A DNA stretch of 43,412 nt. Source: Methanocalculus taiwanensis (lineage in GTDB: Archaea; Halobacteriota; Methanomicrobia; Methanomicrobiales; Methanocorpusculaceae). The notes under the pieces are model-generated. The model searched no databases. It was not told where the DNA came from and worked only from the letters and a program-made list of their open reading frames with translations. The position numbers were made by a program, and so were the translations under genes. Below are positions 18,347-26,638 of the stretch, in pieces. Each line of letters starts with the position of its first letter. Positions within the stretch are counted from its first letter, which is position 1. Where the stretch lies: the NCBI RefSeq assembly GCF_024372745.1, contig NZ_VOTZ01000022.1:1-43412 (forward strand). The letters are read 5' to 3'.

Positions 18347-18646
18347 TTGATTCAGAAAACAATTCAGCTCAAAAACCGGATCGCAGAAGGATACGCAATA
18401 CCTGTCGGGCCGGTGAACCTGGTCTTTATCACAACAGAAGAGGGGATGATCGGGTGCGGCGCTTTTGATATCGCAGCACTTGAGCGGTTTGGTATCCCTG
18501 CAGCGAAGATGAAACCGGTTGCGGGACCATCTATTGCCACCATCGATGAGATCCTGGATGCAAATGTGAAGGAAGTAAACAAACCCGCCGCAGAATGCGG
18601 CATAACACCAGGAATGATCGGAAAAGAAGCGCTCGAGCTCCTCTGA
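18347..18646 (+). CDS. DUF1805 domain protein
   Basis: A 99-residue protein that matches DUF1805 (YunC family): GYAIPVGPVNLVFI, GMIGCGAFDIAALERFGIPAAKM and a short C-terminal helix. The family occurs widely in methanogens and has no established function. No ATG exists at the 5-prime end; TTG 18347 is the best start, with GGGG about nine bases upstream. It follows the iron-sulfur flavoprotein after 15 bases. It ends just 4 bases before the convergent pdxT stop. Confidence 0.78.
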   Translation: MIQKTIQLKNRIAEGYAIPVGPVNLVFITTEEGMIGCGAFDIAALERFGIPAAKMKPVAGPSIATIDEILDANVKEVNKPAAECGITPGMIGKEALELL

Positions 18647-18650
18647 AATA

Positions 18651-19226
18651 TCAGAGGCCGAGCCTTTCAAGGAAGAGCCGGTGGAACCTCAGGTCCCCGC
18701 CAAGTTCGGGATGGAATGAAAACGCCATGTGGAGGTCGTGCCGGATCGCAACATACCCCTGTGGAAGGGACGCAAGCACTTCGGTTCCATACCCGACACG
18801 GGTTACCACAGGTGCCCGGATGAAGAGTGCATGGAATGGAGTATCAAGCCCCCTACATTCAATATCAGCCTCAAATGACTCACGCTGACGGCCAAAGGCG
18901 TTCCGCTTCACTGTCATATCCATGACACCAAGCGGCTCAAAGAGGCTGTCATCCTGCACTTCAGATGAAAGGAGCACCATCCCCGCACAGGTAGCAAAGA
19001 TTCCACCCTCATACTGCTGAAGAGGACGGAACATCCCCGCCTTCTGAATCAGCCGCATGATGGTTGTAGATTCACCACCCGGAAGCGCTATTCCGTCAAA
19101 CCGGTTGATATCGGATGCATCCCGGAAGAGAGAGACCTCTCCGCTAGAGCCCAGAGCATTCTGGAATGCACTCACATGCTCCGATACGTCGCCCTGGAGA
19201 GCGAGCACCCCGATCTTACCAGCCAC
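18651..19226 (-). CDS. pdxT: Pyridoxal 5-phosphate synthase, glutaminase subunit
   Basis: A 191-residue class I glutamine amidotransferase that supplies ammonia to PdxS. The catalytic Cys is Cys80 in FATCAGM, with the His/Glu pair in SFHPEL near the end. [10 protein letters not shown] and LPGGESTT are signature segments. I start at GTG 19226, where AGAGGT lies eight bases upstream; ATG 19244 would add six residues without a ribosome site. The gene overlaps the pdxS stop by 11 bases, in keeping with a 1:1 complex. Confidence 0.93.
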   Translation of the reverse strand: MAGKIGVLALQGDVSEHVSAFQNALGSSGEVSLFRDASDINRFDGIALPGGESTTIMRLIQKAGMFRPLQQYEGGIFATCAGMVLLSSEVQDDSLFEPLGVMDMTVKRNAFGRQRESFEADIECRGLDTPFHALFIRAPVVTRVGYGTEVLASLPQGYVAIRHDLHMAFSFHPELGGDLRFHRLFLERLGL

Positions 19227-20112
19227 GTGTCTGCAACCTCTCATCCGGTGTTAAGGTATGGATATCAATACCCGGCATAGCTTCGCCGAGTCCACGGCTT
19301 GCATCAGCAATCACCTTTGGATCAGAGTAGTGGTGAACCGCCTCCACGATCGCTTTTGCCATCTTTTCAGGATTTTCAGACTTGAAGATCCCTGAACCGA
19401 CAAAGACACCATCTGCACCAAGCTGCATCATCAACGCAGCATCCGCAGGTGTCGCGATCCCACCTGCCGAGAAGTTCACAACCGGGAGCCGCCCGCGATC
19501 TGCAACATCAAGTACCAGCTCGACAGGCGCTTCGATCTTCCGGGCATAACCAGCCCGCTCCTGGGCATCCATCCCTTTCAGCATCCTGATCTCAGACTGG
19601 ATCGCACGCATATGCCGGACTGCCTCAACAACATTTCCAGTGCCCGCCTCTCCCTTTGTCCGGATCATTGCAGCCCCTTCGTTGATCCGCCTGAGCGCCT
19701 CGCCAAGGTTCCGTGCACCACAGACAAACGGCACCGAGAATGCTTTCTTATCAACATGAAATTCTTCATCTGCCGGTGTCAGGACCTCAGACTCATCGAT
19801 CATATCAACGCCAAGCTCCTGGAGAACCTGTGCCTCAACAAAGTGGCCGATTCTTACCTTTGCCATCACAGGAATCGAGACGGCTTCGGTGATCTCGACG
19901 ATCTTTGTCGGATCTGCCATACGGGAGACCCCACCGGCTTTCCTGATATCAGCAGGAACCCGCTCAAGCGCCATCACAGCAACAGCACCGGCATTCTCTG
20001 CGATCACCGCCTGCTCTGCCGAGACAACATCCATGATGACGCCTCCCTTCTGCATGGATGCAAAACCCCGCTTCAGAAGCTCTGTTCCAAACTTCAGCTC
20101 TTCAAGAATCAT
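19216..20112 (-). CDS. pdxS: Pyridoxal 5-phosphate synthase, PdxS subunit
   Basis: A 298-residue TIM-barrel synthase building PLP from ribose 5-phosphate, glyceraldehyde 3-phosphate and ammonia. Lys85 (MAKVRIGH) and Lys153 ([12 protein letters not shown]) are the two catalytic lysines of the family; [19 protein letters not shown] and [21 protein letters not shown] are conserved. A TATA-like box near 20138-20145 (ATAATTTAT on the minus strand) puts the transcript start close to the ATG, so it is nearly leaderless. It heads the two-gene pdxST operon. Two PLP-dependent aminotransferases lie 5-8 kb away. The gap 20113-20244 holds nothing else. Confidence 0.95.
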   Translation of the reverse strand: MILEELKFGTELLKRGFASMQKGGVIMDVVSAEQAVIAENAGAVAVMALERVPADIRKAGGVSRMADPTKIVEITEAVSIPVMAKVRIGHFVEAQVLQELGVDMIDESEVLTPADEEFHVDKKAFSVPFVCGARNLGEALRRINEGAAMIRTKGEAGTGNVVEAVRHMRAIQSEIRMLKGMDAQERAGYARKIEAPVELVLDVADRGRLPVVNFSAGGIATPADAALMMQLGADGVFVGSGIFKSENPEKMAKAIVEAVHHYSDPKVIADASRGLGEAMPGIDIHTLTPDERLQTRGW

Positions 20113-20244
20113 GTATTTATATGGATCAGCCGAGCCGATAAATTATGGCATGGCATGAGCAGCAGTTTCCGCCACAGATACGGGCAATCAGACATCACGC
20201 CATTCAAAACGCTCCCTTCTTCATTCCCGGCTCCAGCAACGGAA

Positions 20245-21183
20245 TCAGAAGGAAATCCACCCCGATAGCGGGGATATGAGGAGGAAGATGAGGATCAGAA
20301 GGAAGGAACAGAGAATAGTCGCGCCCCTGACAGAAGCGATCACACATCCTCCCCTCTGTTCAAGGGAGTGAACTGGATTTCCGATCAGGTATCCACCTGG
20401 TTTATCAAACAAAATACCACACCCACCGGCAATTATGGCCATCGGAATGCCGCCATTGAAACCGGGTCTCTTCTTTGCATCCCGGCGTAGCATGAAGAAT
20501 GCTTCTTTCCCCTTTCCCTGGAAGCAAAACCAGATCAGAAGGAGTAGACCGGCGATCCGCGCCGGGATAAAAGAGAGGAGATCATCGGCTCGGGCTGGGA
20601 ACCAGCCGAGTGCCTCCCGCTCATCCCGGTACCCGAGCATCGCATCCATTGTGTTTGCTGCACGATACATCGCTGCTCCGGGGAGACCAAGAATCGCAAA
20701 CCAGAAGAGGGGAGCAATGATCGAATCGACCAGGTTCTCGGCAACCGATTCATATGCGGCGGACCGAACCTGTTCATCAGTGAGAGTAGCAGTCTTCCGG
20801 GAGACCATCATCGAGACAGCTGATCTCCCGGCATCAGGATCTATTCGAAGCCCTGCTTCAACTGAGAGGGCATGCTCTTCGAGTGAACGCCATGCGAACG
20901 TACTCTTCAGGAGAAACGGTGCAACAAGAAGAGAGAGCCACCATACTCCATAATAATTCACCGCATGCTCAAAGAGAATAAAAGGAAGCACGAATAGGAA
21001 TACCGTCACCAGCCAGAAGAGGCAGCCGGCGATACGCTGTAAACTTCGCCGATATCCTGACGGCCGCCCCCACCATCCGATAAATCTGCCAAGCAGGGCA
21101 ACCGGGTGGTATGGGGAATGCGGATCCCCGATGCACCTGTCAATGAGAAGGGCCGCTACCAGGATGATTCCGGAGAACGGCAT
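20245..21183 (-). CDS. cbiB: Adenosylcobinamide-phosphate synthase CbiB
   Basis: A 312-residue membrane enzyme that attaches aminopropanol phosphate to the corrin ring in cobalamin synthesis. The start, LLIDRCIGDPHSPYHPVALLGRFI, carries the D..GDP..HPV.LxG signature. SMMVSRKTATLTDEQVRSAAYESVAENLVDSIIAP and GAAMYRAANTMDAMLGYRDE are also family hallmarks. About 5 helices are visible (roughly 5-20, 48-92 as a pair, 155-175, 205-225, 285-310). The start lies 28 bases inside the upstream membrane-protein gene. It probably ends the purA operon. Confidence 0.93.
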   Translation of the reverse strand: MPFSGIILVAALLIDRCIGDPHSPYHPVALLGRFIGWWGRPSGYRRSLQRIAGCLFWLVTVFLFVLPFILFEHAVNYYGVWWLSLLVAPFLLKSTFAWRSLEEHALSVEAGLRIDPDAGRSAVSMMVSRKTATLTDEQVRSAAYESVAENLVDSIIAPLFWFAILGLPGAAMYRAANTMDAMLGYRDEREALGWFPARADDLLSFIPARIAGLLLLIWFCFQGKGKEAFFMLRRDAKKRPGFNGGIPMAIIAGGCGILFDKPGGYLIGNPVHSLEQRGGCVIASVRGATILCSFLLILIFLLISPLSGWISF

Positions 21184-21710
21184 GCGGTGACGACCCCAAT
21201 CAGGAGAAGAAGTATAATAAAGACGGTGATGAATGCATCAACAGGTGCCAGGATAGCCCCGCGGAACGAAAGCCAGACGAGATAGGTGATACAGGCGATG
21301 ATACAGGGAATCAGGGTGAGCATATGAGGCATCTTCCTCATCACATACTCATCTTCAACAACAATCTCCTCTTCTTGTGGAATGATAACCGGGCATGCCT
21401 TGCTCACAACAACCTTCATCCGTGTTGTTCTGGAGCCATATCCGGTGATGAACTCAAGATCAAAGACACCATCCCCCGATGATTCCCGTACCGGTATCCG
21501 ATACTCGACATCGCCGTCAACATAGATATTTTCATGGAAAAAATCAGTGAAAGCCTGCCCGTTCTGGGTTCTGACTGTTGCATGGGTGGGAGAACCGCTG
21601 TTCCTTAACCGAATAACCAGATCACTCCCTGCATCGACGGGAGCTTCCCGTGCGGAGATTTCTATGGTGTTGACACCCCGGCGGTTCAGGTATACATCAA
21701 CGATAGTCAT
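21156..21710 (-). CDS. Conserved membrane protein with an extracytoplasmic beta domain
   Basis: A 184-residue protein not recognised with certainty. Residues 1-115 are beta-rich and include NTIEISAREAPVDAGSDLVIRLRN and DVEYRIPVRESS, resembling a small Ig-like domain of haloarchaeal and methanogen proteins. Two helices follow (about 130-150 and 158-178), with a loop between. The N-terminus has no signal peptide, so the beta domain is probably inside the cell, unless it is exported by the helices. The gene lies between trm112-like and cbiB and overlaps cbiB by 28 bases. Confidence 0.6.
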   Translation of the reverse strand: MTIVDVYLNRRGVNTIEISAREAPVDAGSDLVIRLRNSGSPTHATVRTQNGQAFTDFFHENIYVDGDVEYRIPVRESSGDGVFDLEFITGYGSRTTRMKVVVSKACPVIIPQEEEIVVEDEYVMRKMPHMLTLIPCIIACITYLVWLSFRGAILAPVDAFITVFIILLLLIGVVTACRSPESSW

Positions 21711-21725
21711 TCGGATCAGGCACTC

Positions 21726-21911
21726 CTATTCAGATGCAGACTCGGGAGGGAGCAGATTTGGAATCCCCTCATGAATCGGGTAATTCACCTGGCAGGCATC
21801 ACACCTGAGGGTTCCTTCGATGATCTCCTCCTCATTCTCTTCAGTCACCGTCAGCACGATATCGCCTTTGCAGACAGGGCAGCAGAGAATATCCATCAGC
21901 CATCTCTTCAT
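21726..21911 (-). CDS. Trm112-like zinc-ribbon protein
   Basis: A 61-residue Trm112p-family protein: MKRWLMDILCCPVCKGDI at the start, with Cys11 and Cys14 (CPVC), then Cys37 and Cys40 (CDAC) and IHEGIPNLLP at the end. Archaeal and eukaryotic members bind and activate several methyltransferases acting on tRNA, rRNA and release factor. The four Cys probably hold one Zn. Its start overlaps the purA stop by ATGA. A methyltransferase partner is not encoded in this operon. Confidence 0.85.
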   Translation of the reverse strand: MKRWLMDILCCPVCKGDIVLTVTEENEEEIIEGTLRCDACQVNYPIHEGIPNLLPPESASE

Positions 21912-22918
21912 CGCTTCGTCCTCAGATCAATTATTTGTGAAAGTTCAGGGCCTGTTGAAATGATGGTTACAGGGCATCCCACATCCTCCTCTACCTGATG
22001 GATGAAAACCTTTGCGGTCTCTGTAAGCTGATCGTACTCAGTGATGCCATAACAGACGGGATCTACCCGATCGATACCTGTGATTGCAACCTGGGTGCAT
22101 CCATTGATCATTGCCGAATACCGGGCCATCTTCCCATCCCAGTTTCCAATCCGGCGTTCCCTGTGGGTAACAGTCCCATACTCAATAATCCCCATCTCAT
22201 GGGATTTATCCAGGCTCATCTCGGTTGAGAACGGCCCTTCGCCAACCCGTGTCGGGAATGCCTTAAAGACGACGATCACATCGTCAATCTGTGTCGGGCC
22301 AACTCCGCAGTCTGCTGCGATCTGGGATGCCGAGGTATCCTTGCTTGTGACATACGGGTACGTCCCAAAGTAGAGTGAGATCCCAAAACCCTGTGTGCCC
22401 TCAAGGAGGACATTTTCTCCTTTTTTAATCGCGCAATTCACCTTCTCTGCGACATCGACAATATATGGAGCGAGTTCCGGGAGATCTTTGGCCTGGCGTG
22501 ACATCCTGAGCACACGATCGGCATTCGCAGGGCCGCACCCCGATCCGGTGCTTCCGATCTTCTTTGAAAGATGCTCGCTCTCCTTGTCGCGGGCAACATG
22601 CTCCTCTTCAATGACCCCACACCGTCCATCCACAAAGATCCTGCCGGATGCACCAATGAGATCAACCTCACGGAGAAAGACTCTGGGATCAACAAGGACT
22701 CCTGGACCGATACAGAGATCGGCGTGCTCATAGACAAAGCCGGATGGAACCATCCGGACACCATATTCTTTCTCTCCTACTAAAACAGTGTGGCCGGCGT
22801 TTGGACCAACCCCCCCACGGGAGATGATAGTCGGGTGATCCTTGTGAGCGATGTGAGCAACAATCTTGCCTTTCCCTTCATCGCCAAAAAAGCCACCAAC
22901 AATAATTGTACAGGGCAT
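21908..22918 (-). CDS. purA: Adenylosuccinate synthetase, archaeal short type
   Basis: A 336-residue enzyme, the short archaeal form (bacterial ones have about 430). GGFFGDEGKGKI (8-19) has the catalytic Asp and phosphate loop, GPNAGHTV holds the catalytic His, GSTGSGCGPA binds GTP/IMP, and LLEGTQG, VTSKDTSAS and FPTRVGEGPF are all typical. It adds aspartate to IMP on the way to AMP. A TATA-like GTTTTATC on the minus strand near 22950-22958 would serve it with a short leader. It leads the operon purA, trm112-like, membrane protein, cbiB. Confidence 0.94.
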   Translation of the reverse strand: MPCTIIVGGFFGDEGKGKIVAHIAHKDHPTIISRGGVGPNAGHTVLVGEKEYGVRMVPSGFVYEHADLCIGPGVLVDPRVFLREVDLIGASGRIFVDGRCGVIEEEHVARDKESEHLSKKIGSTGSGCGPANADRVLRMSRQAKDLPELAPYIVDVAEKVNCAIKKGENVLLEGTQGFGISLYFGTYPYVTSKDTSASQIAADCGVGPTQIDDVIVVFKAFPTRVGEGPFSTEMSLDKSHEMGIIEYGTVTHRERRIGNWDGKMARYSAMINGCTQVAITGIDRVDPVCYGITEYDQLTETAKVFIHQVEEDVGCPVTIISTGPELSQIIDLRTKR

Positions 22919-22981
22919 AGACGTATCAGTACATGTCTGTTGAGGAAGCTGATAAAACAGTTCCCTCGCAAAAAAACTATT

Positions 22982-23008
22982 GAATATACTGATTTTTTAC
23001 CGGTAAAA
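22982..23008 (+). promoter_or_regulatory. Signal peptidase-cofH promoter with a 14-base palindrome
   Basis: In the 130-base divergent gap between purA and the signal peptidase gene, GAATATACT (22982-22990) is a plausible plus-strand TATA box. It is followed at 22995-23008 by the perfect palindrome TTTTACCGGTAAAA, which lies between the TATA and a predicted start near 23011. That is where an archaeal repressor would block polymerase. Nothing else is seen in the gap besides the purA TATA on the other strand. Confidence 0.45.
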
Positions 23009-23048
23009 GGAAAGCATCAAGAACGAGCCGGATCATAACTACACAGAG

Positions 23049-23714
23049 ATGAACAGATCAACAAAGGCCAGGGCACCTAATCCGGAGAATGCGTCTCTCA
23101 TCACCCGGTTTCGAAGAAGTAAACATCCGGCAGTTTCCCTTTCCCGCGATCTCCTCTGGGTTGCGTGTGTAGTCGGCACAATTGCATTGCTTCTTTTCCT
23201 TGCATCCGGAACCTGGCCTGCCGTTGTGGCTGTTGAATCCGGAAGCATGCTCCCCGAGATGCAGGTGGGCGATCTCGTCTTCGTTGTTGCACCTGATCGT
23301 TTCAGTCCTCTGCTCACGGCTGAAGAGGGGATGGACTCGGGCCATATCTCATTTGGGCACCCGGGAGATGTGATCATATTCAGGCCAAATGGCGATGGGA
23401 GTATCCATCCGATCATCCATCGTGCCCTTGTCCGTGTCGATGCGGATCAGGCAGCAGAGCTGCTCGCTTTCGATAATCCCCATGGAGGGATTATCACCCG
23501 GGGGGACAACAACCCGGTGATCGATCAGGTGACAACACATCCGGGCATCGGCAGGATCGAGCCTGTCAGGGATGAATGGATCATTGGAAAAGCCCTCTTT
23601 GCCATTCCACTTGTCGGCTACCTTCCATTGCATATCGTTGAATTTGCCATCCTGATCATCGCTATCATTATCATTCAGGAATTGATCGCCTCCAGAAGAA
23701 GAGAGAAGGATTGA
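23049..23714 (+). CDS. Archaeal signal peptidase I (S26B)
   Basis: A 221-residue membrane protease that removes signal peptides. After a basic N-terminus comes an anchor helix (about 33-53), then the active-site SGSMLPEM with Ser66, the box with His124 (HPIIHRAL), and GDNNPVIDQ (152-160) with an Asp. The replacement of the bacterial Lys by His is a feature of the archaeal/ER type. A second hydrophobic helix ends the protein (about 185-212). It lies 9 bases ahead of cofH. Confidence 0.9.
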   Translation: MNRSTKARAPNPENASLITRFRRSKHPAVSLSRDLLWVACVVGTIALLLFLASGTWPAVVAVESGSMLPEMQVGDLVFVVAPDRFSPLLTAEEGMDSGHISFGHPGDVIIFRPNGDGSIHPIIHRALVRVDADQAAELLAFDNPHGGIITRGDNNPVIDQVTTHPGIGRIEPVRDEWIIGKALFAIPLVGYLPLHIVEFAILIIAIIIIQELIASRRREKD

Positions 23715-23723
23715 GGGCATACA

Positions 23724-24809
23724 ATGATTCAGACGAAGCAACTGCTTGAGGACTGCCTGGGCGGACACCGGCTTTCCAATGAAGAAGGGCTCCATCTGCT
23801 GAAGGCAACAGGGAGGGAGATATTTTCCATCTGCTGTGCCGCAGACGAGCTCCGGGAAGAGAGAGTCGGCGATGTCGTGACCTATGTTAAAAACCAGAAT
23901 ATCCATATCACCAATATCTGCAAAAATCTCTGCGGGTTCTGTGCATTCGGGCGGAGAAAAGGCGATCCCGATGCGTTCTTCGATGGCCCGGACCGGATAC
24001 GGCAGAAGGTGAAGCTCGCCCTCTCACGTGATATCACCGAGATATGCCTCCTCTCAGGCGTCCACCCGGATTACACTATGGAGAGTTATGCCGAGATTAT
24101 ACAGACCGTCCACGATAGCGCGCCGGGCATTGATATCCATACAGCAAGCCCGGATGAGGTTGCATACATCGCAAAAAGGAGCGGAATATCAACTCGTGAG
24201 GCGCTTGAGCGTCTGAGAGAGGCAGGGCTTGGAACGCTCCAGGGGACCGCCGCTGAGATCCTGGTAGATGATGTCCGGAAGGTAATCTGCCCGACGAAGG
24301 TGGATACGAACACCTGGGTATCAATCATCAAAGAGGCGCATCGAATCGGGATCAGGAGCACATCGACAATCATGTATGGTTCAGCAGAAACAGCCGCAGA
24401 TCGTATCACCCACCTGGGGATACTCAGGGACATACAGGATGAGACAGGGGGGTTCACCGAACTTGTACCCCTCTCATATCTCCACCAGAACACCTCCCTC
24501 TATGAACGGGGGCTGGCGCCCGCAGGCGCAACAGGGAGGGAAGATCTCCTTATGATCGCCGTCTCACGGCTCTTCCTCGATAACTTCGATCATATTCAGG
24601 TTCCCTGGGGAAAATTCGGAATCAAGCTAACACAGATCGCCCTTGCATCGGGTGGAGACGATCTGGGCGGGACAATGTTTTCAGATGATGTCTCGGTGGA
24701 GGCAGGCGGATCTGAAGCAGGGTACCTGGATCCAAAGACAATGGAGAGGATCGCAACAGATATCGGACGGCGCCTTGTCCAGAGGACGACAAAGTATAGC
24801 ATCCTCTGA
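23724..24809 (+). CDS. cofH: 5-amino-6-(D-ribitylamino)uracil--L-tyrosine 4-hydroxyphenyl transferase
   Basis: A 361-residue radical SAM enzyme, FO synthase subunit 2. The cluster Cys are Cys66, Cys70 and Cys73 in CKNLCGFC. GIDIHTASPDEVAYIA, GLGTLQGTAAEILVD, VICPTKVDTNTWV, TIMYGSAETAADRI and DETGGFTELVPLSYLHQNT match CofH rather than CofG. It couples a tyrosine-derived fragment to ribitylaminouracil, the first step of the F420 deazaflavin ring. CofG is not in the window. It shares a probable transcript with the signal peptidase gene. Confidence 0.92.
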   Translation: MIQTKQLLEDCLGGHRLSNEEGLHLLKATGREIFSICCAADELREERVGDVVTYVKNQNIHITNICKNLCGFCAFGRRKGDPDAFFDGPDRIRQKVKLALSRDITEICLLSGVHPDYTMESYAEIIQTVHDSAPGIDIHTASPDEVAYIAKRSGISTREALERLREAGLGTLQGTAAEILVDDVRKVICPTKVDTNTWVSIIKEAHRIGIRSTSTIMYGSAETAADRITHLGILRDIQDETGGFTELVPLSYLHQNTSLYERGLAPAGATGREDLLMIAVSRLFLDNFDHIQVPWGKFGIKLTQIALASGGDDLGGTMFSDDVSVEAGGSEAGYLDPKTMERIATDIGRRLVQRTTKYSIL

Positions 24810-24839
24810 TTTTTATAAAACTACCCTCAGCTTTTTTCA

Positions 24840-24902
24840 GAGGCAGGTTCACTGGTCGCTGAACAGATCAAATTATCCTGCCTCAGGCTCTTCTTTTTTA
24901 AA
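24840..24902 (+). terminator. Hairpin and T-run after cofH
   Basis: GAGGCAGG (24840-24847) pairs with CCTGCCTC (24877-24884), 8 perfect bases, with a smaller GTTCA/TGAAC hairpin nested inside (24847-24851, 24860-24864). It is followed by a T-rich run (TTCTTTTTTA, 24890-24900). T-runs alone can end archaeal transcripts, so this is a plausible terminator for the cofH transcript. Confidence 0.5.
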
Positions 24903-25246
24903 ATAAAAAGGAGGAGGGGGTTAGTACATGCCCGCACGGCATAGGATATATTGACTGGTGTGGAAGGTGGCGTGCCCCCGGTGCAGCCATCTGACTGTCC
25001 GGTGGTTTCGATTGACGTGTATTTCGATCGATTGAGAGGTGTGTAGCCGGACACTATGGAATGAATGTCTGAACCTATGAATACTTGAGGCCGGTTGCAC
25101 AGGGGGCAGGACGCACGCCTTCATCTGGATGGATGGGCGATACCGGGATCCACTGGATCCACGGTTGTCCATTACTACAAATGTTGGACTTAGATATAAA
25201 TCTTCTTCTCAATGCACGGCATTGACGCCTATTACGATGCACGGCA
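24903..25246 (+). promoter_or_regulatory. Gene-poor gap and promoter of the HTH-PAS gene with repeated elements
   Basis: The gap of about 340 bases has no convincing gene. Near its end GATATAAAT (25193-25201) is a good TATA box. The 13-base element ATGCACGGCATTG (25212-25224) recurs with one change as ATGCACGGCAATG (25237-25249), 25 bases on. GGCATTG (25218-25224) is also inverted as CAATGCC (25245-25251). The predicted transcription start (about 25220) lies between or within these elements, and the second copy covers the start codon. A regulator, possibly the gene product itself, may bind here. Confidence 0.45.
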
Positions 25247-26638
25247 ATGCCGAAATACATTTATCCGGATCAGGCGATACATACAGTGATGCAATCATAC
25301 CCTGCGGAGCTTGGCCGGATCACCGAACTACTCAGGAGCAATCCGCGCGGAATGTCTGTTGGCGAGATCGCTTCCACACTCGAAATCAACCGCAATACCG
25401 CCGCCCGATATCTCGATATGCTTCTTGTAGGGGGGCAGGTTGATAAACGGACATATGGGAAAGCAAAAGTCTACTTCCTCTCCCAGCGGATGCCGATACA
25501 CGCAATGCTCAACAGCTCCTCAGATCTTGTGATGATACTCAATGCCGGCGGAGAGATCATCCAGGCGAATGATCAGATCCTCTCATTCTGCAACACTTCC
25601 CGTGATGATACACTCGGATATCCCCCGGAAAAGACTGCCCTTTCCATCTTCTCCCACCCGTCACTGAAGACCTGGATCAATGATCCAGGTAGGGAGAGCG
25701 GATCAAAGGAGGTGATTCGTCTGATGAGGGGTACACGGGAGCATTACTTCCGCCAGAAGATTATCCAGACTGTCTTTGATGACGGAGATCCCGGAGTTAC
25801 AATCATTCTTGAAGAGATTACAGAACAGATTCTGGCTGAAGAGAAACTCAGGCAGAGCGAGGAGATGTTCCGGACTCTCGTCTCTGATATCAGCGATGTT
25901 ATCTGGGCAGCTGACGAGAAAGGGGCAATCACCTACATCAGCCCCTGTGCCAAAACGGTCTGCGGTCTCTCCCCTGATGAGATGATCGGGTGCCGCTTCA
26001 CCGATTTTATGAAAGATGAGGAGAAGAAACGGTTTCTTCGAACAATACAGCCATCCATATCCGCCCAAACGGCATGGCCCCTGGTTGAATGCACCTTTTT
26101 AAAGCCAGATGGGGAATCGATCGCAATCGAGCTTTCAGGAAACCCAATCATCATCAATGATGCCGAGAACCATCCTGTACTCCTTGGATACCGTGGGGCA
26201 TTCAGGAATGTAACCGAACGGAACCGTGCTGTCAAGCATGTCCGGCAGTGGAAAGAGTTTCTTACATCAATTGTCGAGAATATCCCTGATATGGTCGCAG
26301 TTGAGGAGATGGATGATCATACCCTTGTCTTCTTCAACCTTGCCGCTGAGGAGTTTATCGGTTTTCCACGTGAGTTTCTGGTGGGGCAGAAACCTGACCG
26401 CATCTTCCCCGAAGATTATGCCGCCTTCTGGGCAAGCACAACTGAAAAAGTCGAGGCATCACAGGAAAGCCTTTCTGCAATCCAGCAGTTCTCACGCGGG
26501 AATGGATCAGATCCAAGGACGCTCCGGATGAAGAAGATACCACTCTTCTCAAGCAAAGGCCGGATGCGCTATATCCTCTCTATCATAACTGACATCACCG
26601 AGGAGAAACTTGCAGACGGCAGGCTTCCGATATCCTGA
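25247..26638 (+). CDS. HTH-PAS multi-sensor regulatory protein
   Basis: 463 residues. Residues about 18-70 form a winged-helix HTH: LGRITELLRSNPRGMSVGEIASTLEINRNTAARYLDMLLVGGQV is a helix-turn-helix of ArsR/IclR-like kind. Then follow three PAS domains (about 80-195, 205-330, 335-455), with joins such as IILEEITEQILAEEKLRQSEEMFRTL and AFRNVTERNRAV that are typical of methanogen sensors. No kinase, so it may be a DNA-binding sensor. The last 29 bases overlap the histidine kinase gene in another frame. Confidence 0.8.
   Translation: MPKYIYPDQAIHTVMQSYPAELGRITELLRSNPRGMSVGEIASTLEINRNTAARYLDMLLVGGQVDKRTYGKAKVYFLSQRMPIHAMLNSSSDLVMILNAGGEIIQANDQILSFCNTSRDDTLGYPPEKTALSIFSHPSLKTWINDPGRESGSKEVIRLMRGTREHYFRQKIIQTVFDDGDPGVTIILEEITEQILAEEKLRQSEEMFRTLVSDISDVIWAADEKGAITYISPCAKTVCGLSPDEMIGCRFTDFMKDEEKKRFLRTIQPSISAQTAWPLVECTFLKPDGESIAIELSGNPIIINDAENHPVLLGYRGAFRNVTERNRAVKHVRQWKEFLTSIVENIPDMVAVEEMDDHTLVFFNLAAEEFIGFPREFLVGQKPDRIFPEDYAAFWASTTEKVEASQESLSAIQQFSRGNGSDPRTLRMKKIPLFSSKGRMRYILSIITDITEEKLADGRLPIS

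Noticed and set aside
20245-22918. Cobalamin riboswitch upstream of cbiB
   Set aside because: cbiB starts inside the preceding gene and has no leader; no B12 element is seen upstream of purA either.
24900-25190. Zinc-ribbon-like CPRCSHLTVRW reading in the gap before the HTH-PAS gene, possible transposase remnant
   Set aside because: Only about 25 codons with stops on both sides, no terminal repeats; not more than chance.
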